From: Comamonas koreensis
GTDB taxonomy: Bacteria; Pseudomonadota; Gammaproteobacteria; Burkholderiales; Burkholderiaceae_C
Length of the DNA: 64,000 nt
NCBI RefSeq assembly: GCF_014076495.1
Contig: NZ_CP043575.1
Coordinates: 310,001 to 374,000 of the forward strand
Reading direction: 5' to 3'
How positions within the stretch are numbered: the stretch's first letter is position 1; every line of letters starts with the position of its first letter. Under the pieces are notes generated by a model. It was not told where the DNA came from. It saw nothing but the letters and a program-made list of their open reading frames with translations, and ran no database searches. The translations under genes were made by a program, and so were the position numbers. This document shows positions 33,465 to 45,096 of the stretch, piece by piece.

Positions 33465-34183
33465 GCGCCGAACTGCGTCTGGACAGCGTCGTGGCCGGCT
33501 ACGGCGCGCGCGCCGTACTGCATGCCGTGAGTCTGGATGTCGCACCCGGCTCCAGCCTGGTGGTCGTCGGCCCCAATGGCTCGGGCAAATCCACCTTGAT
33601 GCGCGTCGTGACCGGGCTGATCCGCCCGCAGTCGGGCCGCGTCATCTGGGATGGCCGCGACATCACCGCCCTCGATGCGCCGGGCCGCGCACGCCTGGGG
33701 CTGGGCTATGTGCCGCAGGAGGCCAATGTGTTCCGCAACCTCTCGGTGCTGGACAACCTCAAGCTCGGCCATGAGTTCATCGCCAGCGGTGGCGCCAGGG
33801 CCTTGCGCGAGCGGCTCGATGCGGTGCTGGCGCTGTTTCCCGAGATCGTTCCCAAGCTGAACGTGGCCGCTGGCTTGCTCAGCGGCGGCCAGCGGCAGAT
33901 GGTGGCCATGGGCGCGGCGCTGATGCCCTCACCCCGGCTGCTGGCGCTCGATGAGCCCTCGGCGGGCCTGTCGCCGCTGAATGCATCGCGCCTGTTTGAC
34001 GTGGTGCAGCGCGTGGCGCACACCGGGGTCACCTTGTTCATGATCGAGCAGAACACCCGCCTGGGTCTGGCCGCTGCCGACCGGGGCCTGGTGCTGGTCG
34101 CCGGCCAGGTGCGGGCACGCGCGCCCAGCCAGGAGCTGCTGGCCAACGGCCAGCTGCAAAGTCTTTATCTGGGAGCGCACTGA
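33461..34183 (+). CDS. Liv-type ABC transporter ATPase (LivF-like)
   Basis: 240 residues from the ATG at 33461. Walker A GPNGSGKST, signature LSGGQRQMVAM, Walker B LLALDEPSAGLSP. It forms the ATPase pair with the preceding LivG-like protein. The longer frame reading from 33188 overlaps that gene and is not real. The stop and the next start share one base (TGATG). Confidence 0.93.
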   Translation: MSAELRLDSVVAGYGARAVLHAVSLDVAPGSSLVVVGPNGSGKSTLMRVVTGLIRPQSGRVIWDGRDITALDAPGRARLGLGYVPQEANVFRNLSVLDNLKLGHEFIASGGARALRERLDAVLALFPEIVPKLNVAAGLLSGGQRQMVAMGAALMPSPRLLALDEPSAGLSPLNASRLFDVVQRVAHTGVTLFMIEQNTRLGLAAADRGLVLVAGQVRARAPSQELLANGQLQSLYLGAH

Positions 34184-35046
34184 TGCTGGCGCAACTCATC
34201 TTCAACGGCCTGGTATCGGGCCTGCTCATTGCGTTGCCGGCCTTGTCGCTGGCCTTGATTTTCAGCGTGCTGCGCTTTGCCAACTACGCCATTGGCGCGA
34301 TGGTGACCACCGGCGCGTACCTGGTCTATGCCTTCAACGGCCCGCTGGGCTGGCCGCTGCCGCTGGCGGTGGCCGCCGGCATGGCGCTCAGCGTTGCGCT
34401 TTCGCTGCTGCTCGACCGGCTGGTGTTTGCGCCGCTGCGCGGGCGCTCGGGCGTCACCTTGCTGGTGGCCTCGATCGGCCTGGGCCTGGTGCTGGAGAAC
34501 CTGGTGCGCCTGGTCGCCGGCAATGCGCCGCGCGGCTTTGGTGTGGAGATTGCCCGGCCCGCGCGCCTGCTCGGCCTGCGCGTCAACCAGGAGCAGCTCA
34601 TCACCCTGGTCTGCGTGCTGGTGGCGCTGGCGCTCGTGTGGCTGGTGTTCCGCTTCACGCGCCTGGGCCGGGCCATGCAGGCGGTGGCCGACAACCCCGA
34701 TCTGGCGGACGTGCGCGGCATCTCGCGCAAAAAGGTGACGGCCGCGGTCTGGGCGCTGGCCGCCGCAATGGCGACCTTGTCGGGCGTGCTGATCGGGCTC
34801 GATTCGAATGTGGATCCGCAAATGGGTTGGAACTACCTGTTGCCGGTCTTTACCGCAGCCATTCTGGGCGGTATCGGCAGCCCGATGGCGGCAGTGGCGG
34901 GCGCGCTGCTGCTGGGCGTGACCGAAGAGCTGGCCACCCTGTTGCTGCCGCCCCACTACCGCACGGTGGTGGCCTTTGGGGTCATGGCCTTGCTGCTGCT
35001 GCTGCGCCCGCAGGGTCTCTTTGGTGCCAAGTGGGTGCGCAAATGA
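34183..35046 (+). CDS. Liv-type ABC permease (LivH-like)
   Basis: 287 residues, about eight membrane helices. Family markers are FNGLVSGLLIALPALSLALI, LRFANYAIGAMVTTGAYLV and the coupling region GRAMQAVADNPDLADVRGI. It forms half of the membrane channel for the importer encoded around it. Overlaps LivF by one base and LivM by four. Confidence 0.92.
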   Translation: MLAQLIFNGLVSGLLIALPALSLALIFSVLRFANYAIGAMVTTGAYLVYAFNGPLGWPLPLAVAAGMALSVALSLLLDRLVFAPLRGRSGVTLLVASIGLGLVLENLVRLVAGNAPRGFGVEIARPARLLGLRVNQEQLITLVCVLVALALVWLVFRFTRLGRAMQAVADNPDLADVRGISRKKVTAAVWALAAAMATLSGVLIGLDSNVDPQMGWNYLLPVFTAAILGGIGSPMAAVAGALLLGVTEELATLLLPPHYRTVVAFGVMALLLLLRPQGLFGAKWVRK

Positions 35047-35948
35047 CAAGCTATCTGATTGCAACCCTGGTGCTGGTGGTCATCGCCACCTTGTCGGGCC
35101 TGGCGCTGAACCTGCAGTGGGGCCTGGGTGGCCTGGTTAATTTTGGCCTGTTCGGCTTTTATATGCTGGGCGCCTATGCCTGCAGCCTGCTGCAGATGCA
35201 GGGCCTGCCGCCGCTCGCTGCCATGCTGCTGGCGCTGCTGCTGACGGCAGCGGCCAGTGCGCTGGTCAGCTTGATATCCGTACGGCTGAGCGAGGACTAC
35301 CTGGCCATCGTCACCTTGGGCTTTGCCGAATCGCTGCGGCTCTTTATCAGCTACGAGGAATGGCTGACCCGGGGCACCTTGGGCATCCCCAACATCGTGC
35401 GGCCTTTTGCCGAGCTGGTGCCCAGCGCCTGGCGCGACCTGTTCTTTCTGGGCTTTTGCCTGGTCTGGCTGGCGCTGGTGTTTGTGGTGCTGCAGCGCCT
35501 GGCGCGCTCGCCCTTTGGCCGCCTGCTGCGCGCCACGCGCGAGGACGCGGGCGTGGCCGAGGCGCTGGGCAAGAACGTGCTCTGGGTGCGGGCGCGCAGC
35601 TTTGCGCTGGGCGGCGCCATCCTGGGCATTGCCGGCAGCCTGCACGCCTTCTACTACACCTATATCGACCCGACCCAGTTCAGCACCATCTTGACGGCCT
35701 ACGCCTTCATGGCTGTGATCCTGGGTGGGCGCGGTAGCCATGCCGGCGTGCTGGTTGCCGGCTTCACGGTGATCCTGCTGCTGGAGGGCAGCCGCATGCT
35801 GGCCGGCGTCGTGCCCTGGCTCGATGGCACGCAGCTGGCCGCCATCCGCCTGTCGCTGGTGGGCCTGCTGCTGCTGGCGATGCTGATCTTCAAACCCAAC
35901 GGCCTGCTGCCGGAGTACCGGCTCGGCCCCCGCTCTCAAGGAAAATAG
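35043..35948 (+). CDS. Liv-type ABC permease (LivM-like)
   Basis: 301 residues from the ATG at 35043, with helices and the LivM markers LNLQWGLGGLVNFGLFGFYM and GRLLRATREDAGVAEALG. It completes the transporter: binding protein, two ATPases, two permeases in one operon. The next gene, an AhpD-like protein, starts two bases after its stop, so import and catabolic genes are on one transcript. Confidence 0.92.
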   Translation: MTSYLIATLVLVVIATLSGLALNLQWGLGGLVNFGLFGFYMLGAYACSLLQMQGLPPLAAMLLALLLTAAASALVSLISVRLSEDYLAIVTLGFAESLRLFISYEEWLTRGTLGIPNIVRPFAELVPSAWRDLFFLGFCLVWLALVFVVLQRLARSPFGRLLRATREDAGVAEALGKNVLWVRARSFALGGAILGIAGSLHAFYYTYIDPTQFSTILTAYAFMAVILGGRGSHAGVLVAGFTVILLLEGSRMLAGVVPWLDGTQLAAIRLSLVGLLLLAMLIFKPNGLLPEYRLGPRSQGK

Positions 35949-35950
35949 CC

Positions 35951-36514
35951 ATGTCCCGAATCACCCGCAAATCCCGCGACGACCTGCCCGCCGCAGAGCA
36001 GCCGCTGTGGGACCGCATGCTGGCCGCTGGCGACTTTGCCGACCAGGCCGGCGTCATGGCGCAGCGCCTGCCGATCTTCTCGCAGACCTGGGCGCTGCTG
36101 CTGCAGCTGGGCCAGGAAGCGGTGCTGCCCAGGCGCTACACCGAGCTGGCCATCGTTACCGTCTCGCTGCTCAATGCATGCGAGTACTGCATCGACCACC
36201 ATGGGCCCAAGCTGCTCGTCGAAGGCCTGTCAGAACAAGGCGTACAAAGCCTGCTGGACTATGCCAGCCACCCCGAGCTGGGCGAGGTGGACCGCCTGGT
36301 GGTGGAATACGCGATCACCGTGACCCGCAACTGGAGCCAGACGCGCGACGAGATCTTTGTGCGCCTGCACCAGCATTTCAGCGAAGCGCAGATTGTGGAA
36401 CTAACCTGGCGCACCGCGCTGTGCGGCGCCTTCAACCGCTTCAACGACATTCTGCAGGTGCAGACCGCGCCCCTGGCCAGCGCTGCGGCCAGCGCGGCCA
36501 CTGCGCAAGTCTGA
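35951..36514 (+). CDS. carboxymuconolactone decarboxylase/AhpD-like protein
   Basis: 187 residues, all-helical AhpD fold. The redox motif is intact: C77-x2-C80-x3-H84 (ACEYCIDHHG). Such proteins reduce peroxides or protect flavin enzymes, and often occur beside flavin monooxygenases that leak hydrogen peroxide. It lies between the Liv-type importer and a luciferase-like monooxygenase, in keeping with that role. Confidence 0.85.
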   Translation: MSRITRKSRDDLPAAEQPLWDRMLAAGDFADQAGVMAQRLPIFSQTWALLLQLGQEAVLPRRYTELAIVTVSLLNACEYCIDHHGPKLLVEGLSEQGVQSLLDYASHPELGEVDRLVVEYAITVTRNWSQTRDEIFVRLHQHFSEAQIVELTWRTALCGAFNRFNDILQVQTAPLASAAASAATAQV

Positions 36515-36536
36515 GCACCTGGAGGGATTCCATCGC

Positions 36537-37910
36537 ATGAGCAGACAGCCTCGGCGTGAACTGCGCCTCAACAGCTTCCAGATGGCCGCGCCCTCCCACA
36601 ACTGGGCCGGCCTGTGGAAGCACCCGCGCGACAACCAGGCGCAATACCACCAGTTGCGCTACTGGGCAGACATGGCCCGCACGGCAGAGCGCGGCCTGCT
36701 CGACGGCATCTTTATCGCCGATGTGTTCGGCATCTACGACGTCTACGCCGGCAATGCCGATGCGGCGCTGGTGGCAGGGGCCCAGTCCCCGCAGCTCGAC
36801 CCGACGATGCTCATCTCGGCCATGGCCCTGGTGACCGAGCACATCGGTTTTGGCGTGACAGCCAGCCTCAGCAACGACCACCCCTTCTCCTTCGCACGGC
36901 GCTTTGGCACCCTGGACCACCTGACCAACGGCCGCCTGGGCTGGAACATCGTCACCGGCTACCTGGAAAGCGGCGCGCGCGGCCTGGGCCGCGATAGCTT
37001 GCGCGACCATGACGAGCGCTACGAAGTAGCCGAAGACTTCATGGCCGCGATCTACCAGCTCTGGGAAGGCAGCTGGGAGGCCGGTGCTGCCGTGCGCGAC
37101 AAGGACAGCGGCGTGTTCACACACCCCGAGCGCGTGCATGCCGTCGCCCATGACGGCCCCTACTACCGCGTGCATGGCCGGGCGCTGGCCGAGCCCTCAC
37201 CCCAGCGCACACCCCTGCTGTACCAGGCTGGCAGCTCCGCGCGCGGCCAGCAGTTTGCCGGCCGCCATGCCGAGGCCTGCTTTATCAACGGCCCCACACC
37301 AGCGGCAGCGGCCAAATCGGTGAAGGCCTTGCGCGAATCAGCCCGCAAAGCCGGGCGCGATCCCTACGATCTGCTCACCCTGCTGGGCGCCACCGTGATC
37401 GTTGCGCCGACGACCGCTGAATCCCAGGACCTGCGCGACGACTACCGCCGCTACCTGGACAGCGCCGGCCAGCTGGCGCTGGTCTCGGGCTGGACCGGCA
37501 TGGACCTGTCCCAGCTGGGTCTGGACGATGTGCTGCCCTTTGCCAAGACCAATGCCATACAGTCCACCGTCGAGCACCTCACGCGCAACACGCCACAGCC
37601 GCCCAAGGTCCGCGATCTGCTGGATTTCAGCCCCGTCGGTGCGCGCGCACCGGTCTTCATCGGCTCGCCGGTTGATGTGGCCGACCAGATGGCCCATTGG
37701 GTCGCCGAGAGCGATATCGACGGCTTCAACCTTGTGCGCACCGTCATGCCCGAGAGCCTGGACGCCATCGTCGACCTGCTGATCCCCGAGCTGCAAAACC
37801 GGGGCATGTTCAAGACGCGCTATGCGCAAGGGACACTGCGCGAAAAGCTGTTCCCGGCAGGGGGCAAGCTGCTGCCGGCCAGCCATCCGGGCGCCGCCTA
37901 CCGGCGCTGA
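36537..37910 (+). CDS. LLM-class flavin monooxygenase (NtaA/SnaA/DszA family)
   Basis: 457 residues. TIM-barrel flavin enzyme with family landmarks RTAERGLLDGIFIADVFGIY, DPTMLISAMALVTEHIGFG, FARRFGTLDHLTNGRLGWN and IVTGYLESGARGLG. NtaA-type enzymes use reduced FMN from a partner reductase to oxygenate chelators such as nitrilotriacetate or organosulfur compounds. No flavin reductase gene is adjacent. Last gene of the operon; it may attack the compound imported by the Liv-type transporter. Substrate unknown. Confidence 0.9.
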   Translation: MSRQPRRELRLNSFQMAAPSHNWAGLWKHPRDNQAQYHQLRYWADMARTAERGLLDGIFIADVFGIYDVYAGNADAALVAGAQSPQLDPTMLISAMALVTEHIGFGVTASLSNDHPFSFARRFGTLDHLTNGRLGWNIVTGYLESGARGLGRDSLRDHDERYEVAEDFMAAIYQLWEGSWEAGAAVRDKDSGVFTHPERVHAVAHDGPYYRVHGRALAEPSPQRTPLLYQAGSSARGQQFAGRHAEACFINGPTPAAAAKSVKALRESARKAGRDPYDLLTLLGATVIVAPTTAESQDLRDDYRRYLDSAGQLALVSGWTGMDLSQLGLDDVLPFAKTNAIQSTVEHLTRNTPQPPKVRDLLDFSPVGARAPVFIGSPVDVADQMAHWVAESDIDGFNLVRTVMPESLDAIVDLLIPELQNRGMFKTRYAQGTLREKLFPAGGKLLPASHPGAAYRR

Positions 37911-37942
37911 TGTTCCAGCAGACGGCCACAAGGACCACCCAC

Positions 37943-37984
37943 AAAAAACAACCCCCACCACCCGGAAACAGGCGATGGGGGTTG
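37943..37984 (-). terminator. Rho-independent terminator of the LysR-led minus operon
   Basis: CAACCCCCA (37949-37957) pairs with TGGGGGTTG (37976-37984); an A6 tract on the left is the T tract of a minus-strand transcript. Lies 24 bases past the stop at 38008, between two convergent operons. Confidence 0.8.
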
Positions 37985-38007
37985 GCACATCAGCGCAGAC
38001 AGCCGCT

Positions 38008-38619
38008 TTAGGCTTCCGGCATCAGCGGCTCGCCCAGGTTCAGCATCAGGCGGTTGGCCCAGGCAAAGATCGCGTCCGAGTGCAGGAGGTCCAGCACCTC
38101 GCCGTCGTTCAGGCCCTCGGCCTTGAGCGCATCGATGTCGGCGGCGTTGATGGCGGCGGGCTGCTCGGTGATCTTGATCGAGAACTGCACGATGGCCTTT
38201 TCACGCGCCGTGGTGCCGGCGGTGGCGGGCTCTTCGAACACCTGGGCGATGGTGTCGCTGCGCTTGGCCAGCTGCTCAAAGCGCTGCGCATGGACCGACG
38301 CGCAGTAGACGCAGCCGTTGATGCGCGAGACCACGGTGGAGCCCAGCTCACGCTCGGCACGCGAGAGGCCGCCGGGCGCATACATGATGGCGTTGAAGGC
38401 GGTGGAGCGCTCGCGCAGGATCAGCGGCTGGTGCACCAGGAACAGGTAGTAGTCCGAGGTCTTGGCCTTGGGGTGGCTTTCTTCGAGCACGGCCATCTGG
38501 TCGGGCGTGGCCTGGCCCAGCTGGACCACATCCAGCCAGGCCTTCCACTCCAGCGATTCGTTGGTAAAGCCGTGGGCGCGGATGACCTGGGCGGGTTGGA
38601 ATGCGGCGGGCGTGCTCAT
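38008..38619 (-). CDS. alkylhydroperoxidase-domain (AhpD-like) protein
   Basis: 203 residues. Active motif C103-x2-C106-x3-H110 (GCVYCASVHAQ). The protein resembles the family named 'alkylhydroperoxidase domain protein, Avi_7169', which by NCBI naming travels with a CMD partner and an ABC importer. Its start overlaps the stop of that partner gene (ATGA). Last gene in the LysR-led operon. Likely a peroxide-clearing function or an enzyme on a hydroperoxide intermediate. Confidence 0.85.
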   Translation of the reverse strand: MSTPAAFQPAQVIRAHGFTNESLEWKAWLDVVQLGQATPDQMAVLEESHPKAKTSDYYLFLVHQPLILRERSTAFNAIMYAPGGLSRAERELGSTVVSRINGCVYCASVHAQRFEQLAKRSDTIAQVFEEPATAGTTAREKAIVQFSIKITEQPAAINAADIDALKAEGLNDGEVLDLLHSDAIFAWANRLMLNLGEPLMPEA

Positions 38620-39134
38620 GCGGTGGCCTCCTCGGATGCTTTCATGGCTTGCAGGCCGGCGACAAGGCGGACCTGGTAGGAGAGAAACGCGATCAGCTGC
38701 GACAGCGCCACAACGGCCGGGGTGCTGATGCCTGCGGCTGGCAGGGTTTCCAGCGCCGCCTTGTCGCCCTCGATCGGGTTCTCGATCAGGGTGCGGGTAA
38801 AGGCCAGCATGGCGGCCAGGCGCGGGTCTTGCGCATCCTGGGGCTGGCCGGTCTCGGCGACGGCGATCAGTGCAGCATCGACTGCCAGCTGCTGCAGGCG
38901 TTCGCGGTAGTGGGCAACCAGCTCGGGCGCAGGGGTCAGGCGGCAGGCGTAGAGCGCAACCAGCAGGCGCTCGGCCAGGCTGATGCCCGGCAGCGCCGGA
39001 TCAAACAGCGCCTGGTAGCTGCCCTGGGTGGCGGCCACCACCTTTTCACGCTGGTGGCGCGCCGCATAGGTGCGGCTGCCCGGTGCCAGACCGACCAGCC
39101 GGTCGATCAGGTCATCGCTGGGGGATGTGGACAT
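38616..39134 (-). CDS. CMD-fold protein lacking the CxxC motif
   Basis: 172 residues, all-helical. It aligns in style with 'CMD domain protein, Avi_7170 family'. Where AhpD has CxxCxxxH it has YACRLTPAPEL, so thiol chemistry is lost and it probably pairs with the following CxxC-bearing protein. It begins 16 bases after the hydrolase gene ends and overlaps its partner by four bases. Confidence 0.8.
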   Translation of the reverse strand: MSTSPSDDLIDRLVGLAPGSRTYAARHQREKVVAATQGSYQALFDPALPGISLAERLLVALYACRLTPAPELVAHYRERLQQLAVDAALIAVAETGQPQDAQDPRLAAMLAFTRTLIENPIEGDKAALETLPAAGISTPAVVALSQLIAFLSYQVRLVAGLQAMKASEEATA

Positions 39135-39150
39135 GCAAGACTCCTTGGAT

Positions 39151-40458
39151 TTATGGTTGTGCAGCGCCGGCCTTGGCCGCCACCGCGCGTTCTAGAAACT
39201 GCAGCACGCCCTGCCAGGACGCGGCATCGGCATGGGCGTTGTCGGCCGGGTTGCCACCGCCGGTGCTGACCTTGCCCGAGACCGGGTGCGCGTAGACCAG
39301 CTGCGTGGTCGGCACATAGGGGAACAGGATCGCGTGGCCGGCGCGCTCAAAGTCCAGCCACTGCACATCGTGCGGGTGCTGCACCTCGGCCAGCTTGTCG
39401 CGCACCATCTGCGAATACACGCTCGACGGCCAGGAGCCATCGTCGGTGGCCGACAGCAGCATCACCGGGCCCTGGATGCGCTCGACCGGGATGCGCGCAC
39501 GCGCCACGGCCTCGGCATCAAGCAAGGCGGTGCGCATCGCGCGCTCATGGCGGTGGGGCGATGGACCTTCGTCAAACGGTGCCCAGCTGGCTGTGCGGTT
39601 GTTCTCCCAGATGTGGGTCAGCGGTTTGCCGCCCAGCAGCCAGGTTGGGCCTTCGCGCCCCACCTGCGGGTCGCAGGCGTTCTGGCCGCTGTGCACAAAG
39701 GCGCTGGGCACATAGCCCACCACGGCCGATACCTGCTGCGCAAAGGTGGCCCCCAGCAGCAGCACCAATTCCCCCCCGCGCGACTGGCCGCTGAGCGCGA
39801 CAAAGTCATGCGCCGGTTGCACCGTGCGGCGCAGCCATTGCAGGCCTTTTTCAAAATACTCCAACGGGGTGTTGGAGATGTAGGGCGACAGGCCAGGCGC
39901 CTTGAAATACGCCAGCGCAAAGGCCGCATAGCCGCGCGATGCATAGAGCGCCGCGCGCGGCTCATTGATGCCGCCGCCCGAGCCGTTGACGATCATCACC
40001 GCCGGGTGCGGGCCGGCGCCAGCGGGCAGGTACAGGGTACCGACCAGCCCGTCCTCGCGCACCTCGCGGCGGGTCACGCCGGGGGCTGCGAGCTGCTGGC
40101 TCAAGCTTGCCTGCGCCTGCGCAGTGCCTGTGCTGGCCTGCAAGGTCGTCAGCAGCGCATCGGTCACCGGCTGGTTGAACAGCTCGCGGCTGGTGGATGC
40201 CACCGGGCTTTGCGACCAGACCAGACCCATGCCATCGGCACCGGCATAGCTGCCGGAGACGGGCGCATCGCGGCGCAGATCTACCGTCCCCTTAGCATCG
40301 GCGATGAAACGCGCCTGCGCGCGCCACAGCACGCCGCTGCGCGGGGTCTCGGCAGTCACCTCCACCGCCTCACCGGGCTGGGCGCCTTCGATACGGATGT
40401 GGCGTGCCACATCGATCAGCGCGTCCGCCTGGTCCATCGTGATGGACAGCTGGGCCAT
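39151..40458 (-). CDS. acyl-CoA thioesterase/BAAT-like alpha/beta hydrolase
   Basis: 435 residues. N-terminal beta domain with VEVTAETPRSG (the bile-acid-CoA:amino-acid N-acyltransferase N-domain style), then an alpha/beta hydrolase with GxSxG-type nucleophile in ALSGQSRGGELVLL, and an oxyanion region VNGSGGGINEPRA. Family members hydrolyse acyl-thioesters or transfer acyl groups. It shares one base with the preceding binding-protein gene (TGATG). A role in releasing an acyl product or taking up conjugates is possible. Confidence 0.8.
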   Translation of the reverse strand: MAQLSITMDQADALIDVARHIRIEGAQPGEAVEVTAETPRSGVLWRAQARFIADAKGTVDLRRDAPVSGSYAGADGMGLVWSQSPVASTSRELFNQPVTDALLTTLQASTGTAQAQASLSQQLAAPGVTRREVREDGLVGTLYLPAGAGPHPAVMIVNGSGGGINEPRAALYASRGYAAFALAYFKAPGLSPYISNTPLEYFEKGLQWLRRTVQPAHDFVALSGQSRGGELVLLLGATFAQQVSAVVGYVPSAFVHSGQNACDPQVGREGPTWLLGGKPLTHIWENNRTASWAPFDEGPSPHRHERAMRTALLDAEAVARARIPVERIQGPVMLLSATDDGSWPSSVYSQMVRDKLAEVQHPHDVQWLDFERAGHAILFPYVPTTQLVYAHPVSGKVSTGGGNPADNAHADAASWQGVLQFLERAVAAKAGAAQP

Positions 40459-42026
40459 CAGGGTGCCACCTTGGTCACCATCGATGCGGTGGTGCGGTCG
40501 CTGCTGAACGGGGTGACCTTCAGGCCCTTCTTCGCGGCCCAGATATTGCGGTAGTGGAACAGCGGGATGATGCCCACATCATCGGACACCACCTTGGCCG
40601 ACTGGCGCAGGATGCTCTCGCGCTTGGCCATGTCGAACTCTTCGGTGGATTCGGTCAGCGCCTTGTCCACGGCCGGGTTGCTGTAGTGGCCCCAGTTGGA
40701 GGCGCCCAAGCCCTTCTTGGCATCGACCGTGGCCAGCACGTTCACCAGCGCATAGCTGGCCTCACCGGTGCCATTGCCCCAGGCCAGCATGCTCATCGCA
40801 TATTCGTTCTTGTTGGCGCGGCCCGAGTACACGGCCCAAGGCACCACCTCCACCTGGGTCTTCACGCCAATGCGGGTCCAGAACTGGGCCACCACCTGGG
40901 CGGTTTCCGGGCCTTGTGGGTAGCGGTCGTTGGGCACATGCATGGTCAGCTTGAAGCCTTCGGGGAAGCCGGCATCGGCCAGCAGCTTCTTGGCCTTGGC
41001 GGCATCAAAAGGAATGTTCTTGATGTCGGGGTTGTAGCCATAGGTGTTCTTGGGCATCCACTGGTTGGCCTCGGTGGCCGCGTCCTGCAGGATGCGGTCC
41101 ACGATGGCGCCCCGGTTGATCGCCAGGTTCAGCGCCTCACGCACGCGCTGGTCCAGCAGCGGGTTCTTAGGCAAAGGCTTGCCGGCGTTGTCGGTGATGA
41201 AGGCATTGGGCGCCGGGTTGAAGCTGGGCTGCAGCAGCATCACGCGCAGGCCGTCGTAGGGGTAGACGGTGACATTGGGCGCATTCTTCAGGCGCGCGAG
41301 ATCAGAGACCGAGACCTTGTCGATCACATCCACATCGCCGGCCAGCAGCGCAGCGGTGCGCGATGCGGCATTGTTGATGTAGCGGTAGTTGACCTTGTCC
41401 CAGATCGGCTTGTCACCCCAGTAGCCATCGTTGCGCTGCATCACCACGCGGTCGCCTGGCGTGTAGGACACCCATTTGTAAGGGCCCGAGCCGACCATGG
41501 CCTTGCCCGAGTTGTAGTCTTCGGTGGCCGATTTTTCGCCCACATGCTTGCTGACGATGTGCACCGAGGCCAGGTTCAGCGGCAGATCGGGGTTGGGGAT
41601 GTTGGTCTTGATGATCAGCGTGTGCGGGTCCTTGGCCGTCACCGATTCGACGGTGCGCAGGTAGCCGGCAAAGGTGGCCACGCTGCCGGGCACGGCGCGG
41701 GCGCGCTGGTAGGAGTAGATGACGTCCTCGGCGCTGAAGGCCTTGCCGTCCTGCCACTTCACATCAGTGCGCAGCTTGAACTCCCAGGTCTTGGGGTCCA
41801 GGTTCTTCCAGCTCGCAGCCAGGCCGGGCTGCAGCTTGTTGTGGTTGTTCTGCACCAGCAGATCCCAGAAATGCAGGTCCACCGAGCGGTCGCCGGCATG
41901 GTTGTTGAGCTGGGGGTCCATCGACGAGACCGGGTCGGCAAAGCCGATGTTCAAGGTCTGCGCATGGGCAGCCAGGCCAGCGCCCATCAGGGCAGCGGTG
42001 AGGGAAGAGACGATGATGCGTTTCAT
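40458..42026 (-). CDS. dipeptide-type ABC substrate-binding protein
   Basis: 522 residues. Signal peptide MKRIIVSSLTAALMGAGLAA ending AHA, then a family-5 binding protein (LNIGFADPVSSMDPQLNNHA, HFWDLLVQNN). Such proteins load peptides, sugars or glycosides onto Dpp/Opp-type permeases. Unlike most operons, it comes after both permeases and both ATPases. Start chosen 39 bases into the open frame because the signal peptide begins there. Confidence 0.92.
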   Translation of the reverse strand: MKRIIVSSLTAALMGAGLAAHAQTLNIGFADPVSSMDPQLNNHAGDRSVDLHFWDLLVQNNHNKLQPGLAASWKNLDPKTWEFKLRTDVKWQDGKAFSAEDVIYSYQRARAVPGSVATFAGYLRTVESVTAKDPHTLIIKTNIPNPDLPLNLASVHIVSKHVGEKSATEDYNSGKAMVGSGPYKWVSYTPGDRVVMQRNDGYWGDKPIWDKVNYRYINNAASRTAALLAGDVDVIDKVSVSDLARLKNAPNVTVYPYDGLRVMLLQPSFNPAPNAFITDNAGKPLPKNPLLDQRVREALNLAINRGAIVDRILQDAATEANQWMPKNTYGYNPDIKNIPFDAAKAKKLLADAGFPEGFKLTMHVPNDRYPQGPETAQVVAQFWTRIGVKTQVEVVPWAVYSGRANKNEYAMSMLAWGNGTGEASYALVNVLATVDAKKGLGASNWGHYSNPAVDKALTESTEEFDMAKRESILRQSAKVVSDDVGIIPLFHYRNIWAAKKGLKVTPFSSDRTTASMVTKVAP

Positions 42027-42098
42027 GGCGAACTCCTGGTGAAACTGTGAAAACGGTTCGAACAAATACGGAGAAAAAGGCGGCGCTCAGCTGAGCGC

Positions 42099-44157
<2,059 letters not shown>

Positions 44158-44161
<4 letters not shown>

Positions 44162-45096
44162 CGGGTGTTCCTCGGGTTCAGGACATCGCGCAGGCGGTCG
44201 CCCACCAGGTTGATCGCCACGATGGTGACCAGCAGCGCAATGCCGGGGTAGAAGCTGATCCAGTACTGGCCCGAGAGCATGAACTGGTAGCCGTTGGAGA
44301 TCAGCAGGCCCAGCGAAGGCTCGGTCACCGGCACGCCCAGGCCCAGAAAGCTCAGGGTGGCCTCCAGGGTGATGGCGCGGGCGATCTGCAGGGTGCCGAT
44401 CACGATCAGCGGCGGCAGGCAGTTGGGCAGGATGTGGCGCACCATGATGCGCCAGTTGGGGATGTCCAGGCAGCGCGCCGCCTCGACATACTCGCGCCGG
44501 CGCTCGACCAGGGCCTGGCCGCGTGCCGTGCGGGCGTAGTAGGCCCATTCCAGGATCACCAGGGTCAGCACCACATTGCCCACGCCCTTGCCCAGGTAGG
44601 CGAGGATCATCATCGCCACCAGGATCGAGGGGAAGGACAGGATCAGGTCCACCACGCGCATGATGATCGTGTCGGTCTTGCCACCGGCATAGGCGGCCAG
44701 CAGGCCCAGCAAGGTGCCCACCACGCCGGCAATCAGCGCCGAGCCCACGCCCACCAGCAGGCTGATGCGCAGGCCGTAGAGAATCGCCGAGTACAGATCG
44801 CGCCCCTGGCCATCGGTGCCCAGCAGGTAGTGGAAGCTGGCCAGCCCATTGGCTGAGCCCGGCGGCTGGCGCGCATCGAGCACATCGAGCTGCTGCAGGT
44901 CATAGGGGTTCTGCGGCGTGATCCAGGGCGCGACGAGCGCCGCCAGGATCAGCACGACGGCGACGATCAGGCCAAACAGCGCCAGGCGCGAGGCCAGAAA
45001 ATCGGCCACATGCGCGCGCCAGGGCGAAGGCTGGCGCAGCGCCGCGGCCGGGGCCGTGCCCACGGGGGCGTTGGCAGGGGTGTTGGTGCCGCTCAT
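44158..45096 (-). CDS. Opp/Dpp-type ABC permease (DppC-like)
   Basis: 312 residues from the ATG at 45096. N-terminal soluble tail then six helices; DppC markers are LLGTDGQGRDLYSAILYGLRI and the EAA loop EYVEAARCLDIPNWRIMVRH. Forms the channel with the DppB-like permease. Four-base overlaps on both sides. Confidence 0.92.
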
